Part shown: positions 43,944-53,389 of the stretch, in pieces
Layout of the letters: each line of letters begins with the position of its first letter
Numbering within the stretch: position 1 is the first letter of the stretch
Source: OM182 bacterium MED-G28
GTDB lineage: Bacteria; Pseudomonadota; Gammaproteobacteria; Pseudomonadales; Pseudohongiellaceae
Direction of reading: 5' to 3'
DNA: 64,000 nucleotides
Assembly (NCBI GenBank): GCA_002457215.1
Contig: NTJZ01000013.1
Coordinates: 1 to 64,000, forward strand
Notes under the pieces: model-generated
What the model saw: only the letters and a program-made list of their open reading frames with translations
The model's database searches: none
Told to the model about the DNA's origin: nothing
Made by a program: the position numbers and the translations under genes

Positions 43944-45509
43944 TTATATCTTTGCTGCCCGCTGAGACTCGCTTGGCTTTTCAATTTCGGCATCAATACT
44001 CGTTAGGTGGCCTCGATATGTGGCTTCTAATGCATCATCTGGCCATAAAATTGTCACCACGTAACCGACCAGTAGTGCCGATAAAAAAGAAGGTGGCATT
44101 GTTTCTAATGCGGTGAAGTAAGGCCCTATGGTTTCCATACTCTGTAAGAAAAACTTACTAATAATCGTCATACAAAAACCAGTAATCATGGATGCAATCG
44201 CCGCCCGTTCAGTAAATTTTGGCCAAAATAAAGACAAAATTATCATTGGACAGAAAGTTGAAGCGATACCTGCCCAGCCAAAAATTACAAACCAAAAAAT
44301 AGTTCGATCTGGCGATAACACAGAAACTAATATAGCAACTGCTAACGCACTCATCGCGAGCCCGATAGTTATGAGACGACACATCTGGGCTGCATCATTA
44401 TCAGAAAGCGATGGATTAATAATTTTTTCATAAAGATCATGAGTAATAGCTCCAGCAACCATAACCAGTAATGAAGAAACCGTCGACATAATTGCTGAAA
44501 GAACAGCCGCAACGTAGAGCCCAACTATCCATGGAGGAAAAGTGAATTCGACCAATTCTGACAAAACATTTTGAGCTCCATTACCTAGTATTATATCTGG
44601 ATCTGCACCTTGGGTAGTAAATATATATCGTCCCAAAACACCAATACTGACAGCCGAAAAATCCACTAAGATTGTAAAAACAACGGCTACCCATTTACCA
44701 CGATTGATTTCTGCTTCACTGCGAATTGCAATCAAACGCGCAAAGACTTGAGGCGAACCTAAAAACCCTAACCCAATTAAAGCCATACCAATGACAACAG
44801 AAAAGTTCATTAAAGTAAGACCACCAGATCCCCACATATTCACTAAGCCTGGTTCAATGGCATACAATCCGTCATAGATAGAATCAGCATTGGATATAGA
44901 GAGAAAGGCAACAAGTGGCAGCAACATCAAACAGAGCAACATCACTGCGCCTTGAAACATGTCGGTCCAGGCTGCTGCGAGAAAACCGCCAGCTACGCAA
45001 TAAATCGTTACGATTACAAAACCAACAATTGCGCCAGTTAGGTAATCCCACTGCAGGAATGTTTCAAACGCTGAACCAGTGGCATCGATTTGAGCGGAGA
45101 TATAAATAAGTACAAAGATCGACAGGACTATTGCTGCAAGTATTCTTAGAAAATGCGTTTTCGATTGAAAACGACTCGCCATGTAATCAATCACGGTCAT
45201 AGAGTCGTATTTATTTGTGAGCCGCTTAAAGCGTTTCGCCATCAAGAACCAGCATCCGGCTACGCCGAGCAGTTCACCAATCACTACCCAATAAGCTGAA
45301 AAGCCAACCATTGCTCCCATGCCAGTCAGACCCAATAACAACCATGCAGATTCGCCGGTCGCTTGAGCAGAGAAGGCAGCTACCCAAAAACTCAGTGATT
45401 TTCCACCGATGACAAAGTCATTCATGTTGCGTATTCGGCGCGAAGCGAGATAGCCCAAAAACATGAGGACGCCGAAATATATAATAATCATTACGTATTT
45501 TTCAAACAT
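43944..45509 (-). CDS. Sodium:solute symporter family (SSS, PutP-like) transporter
   Basis: A 521-residue membrane carrier with about 13 helices. Evidence: GYLASRRIRNMNDFVIGGKS at the N-terminus, AAFSAQATGESAWLLLGL, a core GSPQVFARLIAIRSEAEI (PutP-like region), and VLSAIMSTVSSLLVMVAGAI with Ser/Thr residues typical of the sodium site in helix 8. It should import an amino or organic acid with Na+. ATG 45509 (GAGTCTGTG before it) is chosen over the GTG at 45512. It is the first gene of the operon with the aminotransferase and divergent from the amidohydrolase gene. Confidence 0.9.
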   Translation of the reverse strand: MFEKYVMIIIYFGVLMFLGYLASRRIRNMNDFVIGGKSLSFWVAAFSAQATGESAWLLLGLTGMGAMVGFSAYWVVIGELLGVAGCWFLMAKRFKRLTNKYDSMTVIDYMASRFQSKTHFLRILAAIVLSIFVLIYISAQIDATGSAFETFLQWDYLTGAIVGFVIVTIYCVAGGFLAAAWTDMFQGAVMLLCLMLLPLVAFLSISNADSIYDGLYAIEPGLVNMWGSGGLTLMNFSVVIGMALIGLGFLGSPQVFARLIAIRSEAEINRGKWVAVVFTILVDFSAVSIGVLGRYIFTTQGADPDIILGNGAQNVLSELVEFTFPPWIVGLYVAAVLSAIMSTVSSLLVMVAGAITHDLYEKIINPSLSDNDAAQMCRLITIGLAMSALAVAILVSVLSPDRTIFWFVIFGWAGIASTFCPMIILSLFWPKFTERAAIASMITGFCMTIISKFFLQSMETIGPYFTALETMPPSFLSALLVGYVVTILWPDDALEATYRGHLTSIDAEIEKPSESQRAAKI

Positions 45510-45570
45510 CACAGACTCTACAAAACCTTGAGAAGGCGAGCTTAGCCGAAAACACCAGATAATACCTCTC

Positions 45571-45580
45571 AGCGCTACAA
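45571..45580 (-). promoter_or_regulatory. TTGTAGCGCT element, symporter side
   Basis: Read on the minus strand this is TTGTAGCGCT, 61 bases upstream of the symporter ATG. The identical ten bases occur in the opposite orientation at 45648-45657 upstream of the amidohydrolase. A TATTAT on this strand nearby could be the -10 element. Confidence 0.4.
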
Positions 45581-45633
45581 GTTACATCCACAATGCCCTG
45601 AAGAGTCCTATTACAGTGAAACTTCCATCTATT

Positions 45634-45662
45634 TTGAGTTACCGGAGTTGTAGCGCTATAGT
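45634..45662 (+). promoter_or_regulatory. Promoter of the amidohydrolase, with TTGTAGCGCT in the spacer
   Basis: TTGAGT (45634-45639) and TATAGT (45657-45662, 5 of 6) are separated by 17 bases. The spacer contains TTGTAGCGC of the inverted element found on the symporter side. A protein bound there would block both -35 and -10. Confidence 0.45.
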
Positions 45663-45734
45663 TGACCCTCGCGCTTCAAAGATTCGATTAAACCTTGTCA
45701 GCGCCGAATCGACACAAATAGGAAGGAGACCACT

Positions 45735-47432
45735 GTGGCAAAATTCTCGAGACGAAAATTTATTGGTTCCAGCACCGCCCTGGCTGCTGCCGGGTTGGGT
45801 CTGCCGACACAATCTGCACTTGCTCAAGCGGAACCACCAAATAGTCAAGCTGCTCCCGATTACGTGGTTATCAATGCGCGAGTTTTTACGGTTGATGATG
45901 ACCAACCCCTGGCCGAGGCTTTTGCAGTCAAAGGTGATCGATTCATTGCAGTTGGTTCCTCCATCGATATTCGCAACATGGCTTCCTCCGGTACTGAAAT
46001 TATCGATGCGGAAGGCATGACAGTCACCCCAGGCTTTATTGACGCTCATTCTCACCCTTCTGGGGCTGGTGTTAATGAGCTAGTACAAGTAAATGCGGAC
46101 CGAAGGTCCGTCTCTGAAATTACATCAGTATTGCAAGAGAGAGCCAATATAACCCCTGAAGGTCAATGGATTAGGGCCTTTAAATACGACGACACAAAAC
46201 TGGCCGAGGGTCGTCCTATCAATAGATTTGATATCGATGAGTTGATTCCCAACCATCCCGTGGCTGTCAGTCATCGCGGTGGTCACACTAGCGTATACAA
46301 CAGCATGGCTTTAGCATTAGCAGGTGTTACTGCTGAAACTCCCGACCCCCCTGGTGGACGATTTTATCGGGATGCGAATGGCACACTGACTGGTTTAGTT
46401 CAAGGACCTGCTCGTTCAGTATTCAATGACCTGATTCCATCTGATTCATCCCGAGAACAAAGAAGAGATGGCGTAATATTAATCTCTGAATTGATGACTC
46501 AGGCTGGTTTAACATCAGTCCATCAAACCGGCGGTGGCCGCAATGACATGATTGCGTTCCAGGACGCAAGAGATGCTGGCGGCATGCGCTTTCGTATGTA
46601 TTTATTCCCTCGCGGCCAACTATTCAATGACTTAGTTAATGCTGGGGTGCGCACGGGTATGGGTGACGAAGTATTTCGTATTGGTGCGGTTAAGTTTACA
46701 GCAGATGGATCCGCTTCTGAGCGCACTATGCGAATGAGCACTCCCTATGAAGGCAGACCAGATGATTTTGGGCTGCTATACATGACTGAAGAAGAAATTC
46801 ATGAGTCCGTAGAAAACGCCCATCGCAACGATTTCCAGGTAGCAATTCATGCAAATGGTGACGTTACGATTGATACGGTCTTAAAAGCTTATGAACGCGT
46901 GCAACGACTTTGGCCGAGGGAAAACACTAGACACCGGATAGAGCACTGCTCCCTTGTCAACCCCGGATTACTGCAACGCATTAAGAATTTAGGCGTAGTA
47001 CCCGCTCCATTTTACACTTACGTGCATTACCACGGTAACAAGTGGACAGAGTATGGCGAAGAAAGGATGCGATGGATGTTCGCACATAAATCATTCCTGG
47101 ATTATGGCATTCCAGTAGCACCAGCATCTGACTACACGCCAGGACCTTACGAACCAATGATGGCAATACAGAGTATGGTGACACGCAAGGATTTCGATGG
47201 TCGAGTTTGGGGCCCGAACCAACGAATAACTGTGGACCAAGCAATGCGCATTTGCACAATGAACGGTGCTTACGCCTCATTCGAAGAAAACTTAAAAGGC
47301 AGTATTACTGCAGGCAAGCTGGCGGACTTTGTGATTTTGGCTGACGATCCACATGATATTGAAGCAGATGAAATTAAGAATATAGAAATCGTCCGCACCG
47401 TAGTGGGCGGCATCACTATGTTTGGAGCATAG
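45735..47432 (+). CDS. Tat-exported YtcJ-type amidohydrolase
   Basis: A 565-residue metallo-amidohydrolase of the amidohydrolase-3 group. The N-terminus has a Tat signal (FSRRKFIGSS, then hydrophobic AALGLPTQSALA). Family motifs: VNARVFTVDDDQP, TPGFIDAHSHPSG (metal His105 and His107), SVHQTGGGRNDM, KFTADGSASERTM, AIHANGDVTIDTVL, RHRIEHCSLV and the C-terminal LKGSITAGKLADFVILADDP. Such enzymes hydrolyse cyclic amides, N-acyl groups or carbamates; the substrate is unknown. The GTG start follows AAGGAG at ideal distance. A decayed tail of a related gene lies at 4577. Confidence 0.9.
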   Translation: MAKFSRRKFIGSSTALAAAGLGLPTQSALAQAEPPNSQAAPDYVVINARVFTVDDDQPLAEAFAVKGDRFIAVGSSIDIRNMASSGTEIIDAEGMTVTPGFIDAHSHPSGAGVNELVQVNADRRSVSEITSVLQERANITPEGQWIRAFKYDDTKLAEGRPINRFDIDELIPNHPVAVSHRGGHTSVYNSMALALAGVTAETPDPPGGRFYRDANGTLTGLVQGPARSVFNDLIPSDSSREQRRDGVILISELMTQAGLTSVHQTGGGRNDMIAFQDARDAGGMRFRMYLFPRGQLFNDLVNAGVRTGMGDEVFRIGAVKFTADGSASERTMRMSTPYEGRPDDFGLLYMTEEEIHESVENAHRNDFQVAIHANGDVTIDTVLKAYERVQRLWPRENTRHRIEHCSLVNPGLLQRIKNLGVVPAPFYTYVHYHGNKWTEYGEERMRWMFAHKSFLDYGIPVAPASDYTPGPYEPMMAIQSMVTRKDFDGRVWGPNQRITVDQAMRICTMNGAYASFEENLKGSITAGKLADFVILADDPHDIEADEIKNIEIVRTVVGGITMFGA

Positions 47433-47497
47433 AAACAAGCGCCAAGCAAGAATAAATCTTTAACCCATAATTCTTTTCTATAAGCTTAGCTGCAAAC

Positions 47498-49366
47498 TCA
47501 GCGAGGAAGAGCATTTATTTCTCGTGCCAGCTGCTTCGCTTCAAATGAAGCAGCATCGGCGTCTCGGACGATACTATTGTCGAGCACACATTCGCTCACA
47601 GATTCTAGGAGTCGACGGGATGCTTGGCTGAATCGTGTAATCTCGCCTCCTTCTTGAGAAGAAAAAATTGCGAGGTCACAGCGTTCTGCTCCCAACCCGT
47701 TCATTACTATTTCATCTGAAGAAATTTCAAGTATCACGGCGTTAACCGCAGGTTCACAAAGCGCCGCACGCACGCCATTGTAATTAGCAAAATCTCCAGG
47801 AGATACTAACTCGCTATCGAGCAACAATCCGCCACTAGTTGCCAATCCTACTTTCGAAAATTTCGATTGTAATTGTTTCGATATTTTAAGTCCTCGCTCA
47901 CTCTCTGCAGCAGAATCCAACAACACAATAAGTATAACTTTACCTTTATTATCCTCTGGAAACCGTTCGTCAAGAATTAGTTCTTGTTCATTGAAAATTA
48001 GTTCCGGGGCAACATTTACTCCGCAGAATGCGCCACCTGCTTCCCAAAAAGGTTTGCTTATATCGTTGATAATAAAATCAAGCCCAGCAACATCCATATC
48101 AATAATTGCTGTTGCACGCTCGGCTAGTTGAATATTAGCTGGATGAATTTGGTCGGTCACATCTTCCGTTGTTCCTCCAGCTGAAAGCTTAGCTTTTGAA
48201 CCAAGCTTTACCTCCTGACCTTCACTTGGAACTGTACTCATCTCCATATTTTGTTTTATTAGGATGGCTTCAGCTTTACCATCATTGGGTATTAGTTGCC
48301 AGTCATTAGCCAATCTCGTCTTGTTGGCTGCTTCAATAAGCGCATTAATGGATAAAATGCCGTCGCCTATGACGTGAGAAGGTTTTTGTTTCCTCGCAGA
48401 ACGAAACCTACCGTTAATCACTATGAGCTGATGCTGATCGCCAAAGATGAGCTGTTCGACTATTACCGGGCCACGTTTAGCAACTTCATTGAATGCTTCA
48501 CTTAACTCATGTTCGTTACAAATATCAACAAAAACATCGGCGCCTACTCCTTTTGCTGACGTTTTTACTACTACTGGGAATCCTAACTGCTGAGCTGCTT
48601 GTAATGCCATTTCAGTTGAATTAACTACATACTGACGCGGTACTGGAATTCCTTGGCCTCGAAGTATAGTAGCTGCGGTATTCTTATCAGCGGCAATGCG
48701 AGCTGCGATATGGCTGGTGGCACTAGTAAGATTTTGATGAATCAGATGCAATTTTGCGCCCTGGCCAAACCCCAAAATAGAACCATCGGATGTCAGCGGT
48801 TGCCAAGGTATACCTTGTCGTTCCGCATAATGAATAAACGGAATTTGAGTCGCACGTTTTTCCAAAAAAACTCGCAGAAACTCGTTAAGCAGTGTTTGCA
48901 GGCGCTGCTCATCTACCATATCGGGGTTAATACAATGCAAGCAGATTTCTGCAGCGATCTGACCGGCGGCAATAGCCATATGGTCAAATCGACATTCGAA
49001 AACTATATGTTCTCCCTGATCTTCTTCCGGCTTCTCTGTCATATTGTCTAACACTTTTGCAAACTCTACCGGTAATCCGCACCAACGCTGCAAAGTCAGA
49101 GCGAGAAAATTAAGTACTCCCGCAATAGAGTTTGTTCTTAGGGAATCAGGTAAGGGTGGCAACATTGTAAGATTCAACCCTGCCGAGGAGGGTCTATATC
49201 CATTGAGCAATTGTAGGGCAGCGTCTCTAAAACTGACATCAACAGGCCGCCTACTAATACTCACATCTAATTCTGCGACCAGTATCGAGTTGGGAAAATA
49301 GAGGTTCGCGCCTTTAAGAGTTTTTTTTGGAATATAAACAGAGACTGCTTGTTGAGAAGAATTCAA
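47498..49366 (-). CDS. Cyanophycin synthetase-like ligase with degenerate, shortened Mur domain (CphA2-like)
   Basis: A 622-residue homologue of cyanophycin synthetase. The CphA N-domain is visible (LKGANLYFPNSILVAELDV, VLNFLALTLQRWCGLPVEF, AERQGIPWQPL). The ATP-grasp domain spans about 215-460 (ARIAADKNTAATILRGQGIP, Lys268 in FPVVVK, SAGGTTEDVTDQIHP, GGAFCGVNVAPE). The C-terminal Mur-ligase part is cut to about 150 residues, and the P-loop GTNGKTT is replaced by DSAAESERG (484-492). Normal CphA1 has about 870 residues; this size and loss match CphA2, which joins beta-Asp-Arg dipeptides with one ATP-grasp site. The start is TTG after AAGGATTTT. No cphA1 or cyanophycinase is nearby. Confidence 0.85.
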   Translation of the reverse strand: MNSSQQAVSVYIPKKTLKGANLYFPNSILVAELDVSISRRPVDVSFRDAALQLLNGYRPSSAGLNLTMLPPLPDSLRTNSIAGVLNFLALTLQRWCGLPVEFAKVLDNMTEKPEEDQGEHIVFECRFDHMAIAAGQIAAEICLHCINPDMVDEQRLQTLLNEFLRVFLEKRATQIPFIHYAERQGIPWQPLTSDGSILGFGQGAKLHLIHQNLTSATSHIAARIAADKNTAATILRGQGIPVPRQYVVNSTEMALQAAQQLGFPVVVKTSAKGVGADVFVDICNEHELSEAFNEVAKRGPVIVEQLIFGDQHQLIVINGRFRSARKQKPSHVIGDGILSINALIEAANKTRLANDWQLIPNDGKAEAILIKQNMEMSTVPSEGQEVKLGSKAKLSAGGTTEDVTDQIHPANIQLAERATAIIDMDVAGLDFIINDISKPFWEAGGAFCGVNVAPELIFNEQELILDERFPEDNKGKVILIVLLDSAAESERGLKISKQLQSKFSKVGLATSGGLLLDSELVSPGDFANYNGVRAALCEPAVNAVILEISSDEIVMNGLGAERCDLAIFSSQEGGEITRFSQASRRLLESVSECVLDNSIVRDADAASFEAKQLAREINALPR

Positions 49367-49592
49367 TCTTAAAATCCTTTTTCAGTACCAATTAGTAACT
49401 AATGAAGTTTAACGACAGTTGGGGAAAGACACCAGACTTCCACTTTATTTTGTTGTCATGATACTTGCACATATATAATTCTTTTCACTGATTCGAAGGT
49501 CCGAAATTGACTAAAAGAGAATCAATATATAGAGTTTCTGATGAGCAATAACATCTTTTCTCGAAGCAGTGTAGAATCGTATCTCGATTCCG

Positions 49593-49620
49593 TTTTCAGC
49601 CCTTTGTCAGAATCTATAAC
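49593..49620 (+). promoter_or_regulatory. Putative promoter giving a near-leaderless LysE mRNA
   Basis: TTTTCA (49593-49598) and TATAAC (49615-49620) are separated by 16 bases. The -10 ends only nine bases before the ATG at 49630. That gene has no visible Shine-Dalgarno, so its mRNA may be leaderless. Confidence 0.35.
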
Positions 49621-49629
49621 TTTACCTCA

Positions 49630-50241
49630 ATGGAATATCTAGCAATAATAGTTTTCGCTGTAAGTACTTGTGTGACACCTGGCCCTAATAATGCATTGAT
49701 TATGGCGTCCGGATTAAATTATGGCGTGCGTCGCAGTCTGCAACACTTTTTGGGAATTTGTATCGGATTCCCCTTAATGATAGTCGCAGTTGGGCTGGGC
49801 ATAGCAGGCCTGTTCGAACAGTTTCCGGTTCTACACATCATATTGAAAGTCGTTGGGACAGCCTACCTCTGCTACTTAGCCTGGAGAATTGCCACAGCGC
49901 CCGTATCCAAATTTAGCGAAACTCTTGGCAAACCATTTTCCTTCCTACAAGCAGCTGCATTTCAATGGGTAAATCCTAAAGCCTGGGTATTAGCAATTGG
50001 AGCTACGGTTACCTTCACAGTGATATCGGACTCTTATGTTTATCAGGTATTAACCATCGCTCTGATTTTTATGTTTTTCGGCTCACCTTGCACTATGTTG
50101 TGGCTCTGCTTTGGGGCCTCCTTAAAAACTATTTTGCAGAAACCCTCCTCTGTGAGACTCTTTAATTACAGCATGGCGGTATTGCTAATTGGCTCGTTAC
50201 TACCTGTGTTCATCGAGCTTTATCAGCAATTCACTGCCTGA
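49630..50241 (+). CDS. LysE/RhtB family amino acid exporter
   Basis: A 203-residue inner-membrane protein with about six helices. Typical opening VSTCVTPGPNNALIMASGLNYG (Pro-Gly-Pro-Asn core of the family) and GVRRSLQHFLGICIGF, then LCYLAWRIATAP and AAAFQWVNPKAWVLAIGA. Members export basic amino acids, homoserine, threonine or other small compounds. The LysE gene is divergent from the CphA2-like gene; export of an amino acid linked to polymer turnover is a tempting but unproven idea. The ATG has no clear ribosome site. Confidence 0.88.
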   Translation: MEYLAIIVFAVSTCVTPGPNNALIMASGLNYGVRRSLQHFLGICIGFPLMIVAVGLGIAGLFEQFPVLHIILKVVGTAYLCYLAWRIATAPVSKFSETLGKPFSFLQAAAFQWVNPKAWVLAIGATVTFTVISDSYVYQVLTIALIFMFFGSPCTMLWLCFGASLKTILQKPSSVRLFNYSMAVLLIGSLLPVFIELYQQFTA

Positions 50242-50300
50242 TACATTAGAAATTACTAGTGAAATTTGACTACTACTTCGCCAACATTCAAAGGTAGCCC

Positions 50301-51842
50301 ATGAAGAATGCACTACTCGCATCGTTAATGACTCTTTCAAGCTTAACTGCCTGCTCACTCGCTGAGCATCCGCTACAACTAACTCCATTGCCTGATAAAA
50401 CACCCAAGAATGTAATCTTTATCCTAAGTGATGATCACCGCTTTGATTTCATGGGTTTTACGGGGAAGGTTCCTTGGCTACAAACACCAAACCTAGATCG
50501 TCTTGCTAGTGAGGGAGCATATTTTCCTAATACTTATGTTACTACCTCGCTATGCTCACCTTCCCGTGCCTCTATACTCACTGGACTTTTTTCTCACTCC
50601 CACACAGTAGTGGACAATGCAGCACCCGATCCCGGCAATCTCACTTTCTTTCCCGAGTACTTACAAGAAGCTGGTTACCAGACTGGCTATTTTGGAAAAT
50701 GGCATATGGGCAATCATTCTGACGAACCTCAACCAGGTTTTAGTCATTGGGAGAGCTTCAGGGGGCAAGGAGTTTATTACGGACCTACTCTAAATATTAA
50801 TGGCGAGCGCGTAACCTATGATGAAAGTGTGTATATCTCTGACCTGCTAACGGAACACGCTGTGGAATGGCTTGAAGAGCGGGAAGAAGATCAACCATTC
50901 TTTATGTATCTATCCCATAAAGCAGTTCACAGTCAATTTGCTCCTGCCCAGCGCCACCTTGACAACTATAGCAATGAGGAGATTATTTACCCATCTTCTT
51001 TCGAAACACCACTCTATGGTGAACCCACAATGCCCTCCTCTTCATCAACAGGCGAACCTCTGCGTGGTAAAAAATACTATGGAAATAACCGCATTCCTGA
51101 TTGGGTCAAAGAACAACGAGAATCCTGGCATGGGGTTGATTATATGTATCACGGAGCCATTAATTTCGAAGATTTTTTCCATCGTTACACTGAAACACTG
51201 ATGGGAATTGATGAGAGCGTAGGGCGAGTACTGGACTTTCTCGATGCTAATAATTTGACTGACGACACCTTAGTGATCTACATGGGAGATAACGGATTTT
51301 CTTTTGGTGAACATGGTCTCATCGACAAACGTCATTTTTATGAAGAGTCAGCGAAAGTGCCTTTATTAGTTCGCTGGCCTTCGAAATTTGAAGGCGGTAC
51401 ACCTATCGAATCTCTGGTACAAAATATTGATATTGCTCCTACTATCCTTGAAGCAGCGGGCTTGAAAGCACCTGACCACATGCAAGGCATGTCATTTGTT
51501 CCACTCCTTGCAAGGCAAGACACAACCTGGAGAGACAGAATATTCTACGAGTACTATTGGGAGATGGATTTTCCACAGACGCCCACTATGTTCGGTGTGC
51601 GAACAAATCGCTACAAGTACATCCGTTATCATGGGATTTGGGACACTAATGAATTCTATGATTTACAGAATGATCCGAATGAAATGCAAAACTTAATCGA
51701 TGCGCCTGAACACCAAGAGCGAATCGAATCTTTTGCCAAGGACATTTATTCTTGGCTTGAAGATACTGGAGGTATGAACATCCCACTCAAGAATATTGTC
51801 CGCCCGAAATTTGGCGACCATCGTAATCAGGGCGTTTTGTAA
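50301..51842 (+). CDS. Formylglycine-dependent sulfatase lipoprotein
   Basis: A 513-residue type I sulfatase. The modification motif CSPSR (Cys85, in TTSLCSPSRASILTG) is converted to formylglycine by a maturase, not encoded here. Metal ligands are Asp44 and Asp45 (ILSDDHRFDF) and the C-terminal MGDNGFSFGEHGL. GYFGKWHMG and FFMYLSHKAVHSQFAPA follow the canonical order. The N-terminus is a lipoprotein signal (LSSLTAC, Cys18). It should remove sulfate esters, probably from polysaccharide or glycoconjugate, in the periplasm. AAAGGTAG precedes the ATG. A YciI gene follows after 27 bases. Confidence 0.92.
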   Translation: MKNALLASLMTLSSLTACSLAEHPLQLTPLPDKTPKNVIFILSDDHRFDFMGFTGKVPWLQTPNLDRLASEGAYFPNTYVTTSLCSPSRASILTGLFSHSHTVVDNAAPDPGNLTFFPEYLQEAGYQTGYFGKWHMGNHSDEPQPGFSHWESFRGQGVYYGPTLNINGERVTYDESVYISDLLTEHAVEWLEEREEDQPFFMYLSHKAVHSQFAPAQRHLDNYSNEEIIYPSSFETPLYGEPTMPSSSSTGEPLRGKKYYGNNRIPDWVKEQRESWHGVDYMYHGAINFEDFFHRYTETLMGIDESVGRVLDFLDANNLTDDTLVIYMGDNGFSFGEHGLIDKRHFYEESAKVPLLVRWPSKFEGGTPIESLVQNIDIAPTILEAAGLKAPDHMQGMSFVPLLARQDTTWRDRIFYEYYWEMDFPQTPTMFGVRTNRYKYIRYHGIWDTNEFYDLQNDPNEMQNLIDAPEHQERIESFAKDIYSWLEDTGGMNIPLKNIVRPKFGDHRNQGVL

Positions 51843-51869
51843 ACTAGGTTTAACAGAGAGGATTTTTTT

Positions 51870-52163
51870 ATGCAATTTTTAGTGATTGCCTATGATGGCA
51901 AAGATGCTGCGGCAGCATCCCGTCGCACAGCGGCGAGACCAGCGCACTTAGAAGGAGCGAACCACCTAAATAAAGCGGGCAATATAATTATTGGCGGCGC
52001 AATATTAAACGAAAATAACGAGATGATTGGCTCTACGCTTTGCGTTGACTTCAACACCAGGGAAGAATTAGACGAATGGCTATCCGAGGACCCCTATGTG
52101 ACTGAAGGCGTGTGGCAAGATATTACAGTTCAGCCTATTCGTCTTGCTATTACGCCTTCCTAA
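51870..52163 (+). CDS. YciI family protein
   Basis: A 97-residue protein with the ferredoxin-like YciI fold: MQFLVIAYDGKDAAAASRR, RPAHLEGANHLNKAG (His near the putative active site), GGAILNENNEMIGSTLCVDF and EDPYVTEGVWQDITVQPI. YciI proteins resemble muconolactone isomerase, and the His-Asp pair suggests a small enzyme role, still unknown. AGAGAGGA precedes the ATG. It follows the sulfatase gene by 27 bases and is likely co-transcribed with it. Confidence 0.85.
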   Translation: MQFLVIAYDGKDAAAASRRTAARPAHLEGANHLNKAGNIIIGGAILNENNEMIGSTLCVDFNTREELDEWLSEDPYVTEGVWQDITVQPIRLAITPS

Positions 52164-52180
52164 ACCAGAAAAAATTATAT

Positions 52181-53158
52181 TCAGTGGCCGATATTATGGC
52201 TTTCCAGAAAATCTCTAATCTCAGCATAGATATCGCGCATTTGGTTTAGAGTGAAGCCACCATGACCACCACCTTCTATTGTGATTAGTTTGTTTTGAAC
52301 TCCTGCGTCCTCCAGAGCTTCATGAAGGCGCAGACCCTGATCAAAAGGAACAATTGAGTCTTCATTACCATGAATTGTTAGTACTGGTGGCAAGTCAGCA
52401 CGTATGTGATTCACTGGGGAAACTCGTGCTGCTATAGCTACTCGATCCGAAGAACTGCCTAACCAGGCTTCCGTAAAATTACCCGATGTGCCCGGGCCTT
52501 CGTTTAATAATGAAGTGACATTAGTGATGCCATACCAATTAACAATTGCGGCAACTTCCAAAGGCTCCATATTACGTGGACCTATGGGCCAGGCGCGCAT
52601 TCTGTCACCAGGGCACTGACGTTCCATACCTACATTACTGGCCAACATACCTGTAGTAAGAGCCAGGTGCCCCCCAGCCGAATTACCGGTAACGACAATG
52701 TTGGTTTTATCAAAATTATATTGCTCAGCATTCCGATAAATCCAGCGAAGTGCACACCGAGTATCTTCAACCGCAGCTGGCGCATGAGCAACATCTGCTA
52801 AGCGATAAGCAACATTTACTACCGTCCACCCCATTTCCAAATAGGGAAGAAAAGTTAACGAAGATCCTTCCTTACTGCCATTGGTCCAGCCTCCCCCATG
52901 AATATACATAAGCGTAGGATTGGGACCCTGAACATCTCGCGGACGATAAACATCTAACTTCAAATCCACGCCACCGGCACGATGATAAGTTAAATTTGGC
53001 GCGACTGAATAAGTGCTGGTGACATCGACAAAACTGCGCTCGCTAGTCTGCGCGTGAATTAAGGCCGAACAACCTATCAAAGCAAAACAAAATGCTGCTT
53101 TCACAAGATGCATTAATTGGCCAGCTCGAGGGTTTTTTATAGCGAAACTTGTTTTCAT
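52181..53158 (-). CDS. Exported alpha/beta hydrolase (BD-FAE/carboxylesterase-like)
   Basis: A 325-residue esterase. HGGGWTNGSK (oxyanion hole, His87), nucleophile elbow GNSAGG (Ser160), an Asp region (TIHGNEDSIVPF) and the catalytic His in GGGHGGFTL give a complete triad in the order of the HSL/BD-FAE families. The N-terminus has a long basic segment then AFCFALIGC, a possible lipobox LIGC (Cys30), or cleavage after HAQ. It probably hydrolyses acetyl or feruloyl esters of sugars, by analogy only. It converges on the YciI gene. GGGAATGCT precedes the ATG. Confidence 0.87.
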   Translation of the reverse strand: MKTSFAIKNPRAGQLMHLVKAAFCFALIGCSALIHAQTSERSFVDVTSTYSVAPNLTYHRAGGVDLKLDVYRPRDVQGPNPTLMYIHGGGWTNGSKEGSSLTFLPYLEMGWTVVNVAYRLADVAHAPAAVEDTRCALRWIYRNAEQYNFDKTNIVVTGNSAGGHLALTTGMLASNVGMERQCPGDRMRAWPIGPRNMEPLEVAAIVNWYGITNVTSLLNEGPGTSGNFTEAWLGSSSDRVAIAARVSPVNHIRADLPPVLTIHGNEDSIVPFDQGLRLHEALEDAGVQNKLITIEGGGHGGFTLNQMRDIYAEIRDFLESHNIGH

Positions 53159-53389
53159 AGCATTCCCTATATGAAATTTAACCTTTAAACATAATAAAGC
53201 CTAACTATAGTGATAAAAATTAGACTTATCCGCTCCAAATATTAACCAAGGCTAACCCTATCAAGTTAACAGGCGCAGAGCCATTTGAAGTCTTGTTGAA
53301 AACACAAATAGTGGTATTCTAAATCCCCTATAGAAGTTACACCGTATTAAACCTATAAGAATAATTGCCCATGCTTTTGGAGAACAAAC

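Noticed and set aside
47498-49366. Ordinary, fully functional cyanophycin synthetase
   Set aside because: The Mur-ligase P-loop is missing and the protein is about 250 residues too short, so the standard two-site mechanism is impossible.
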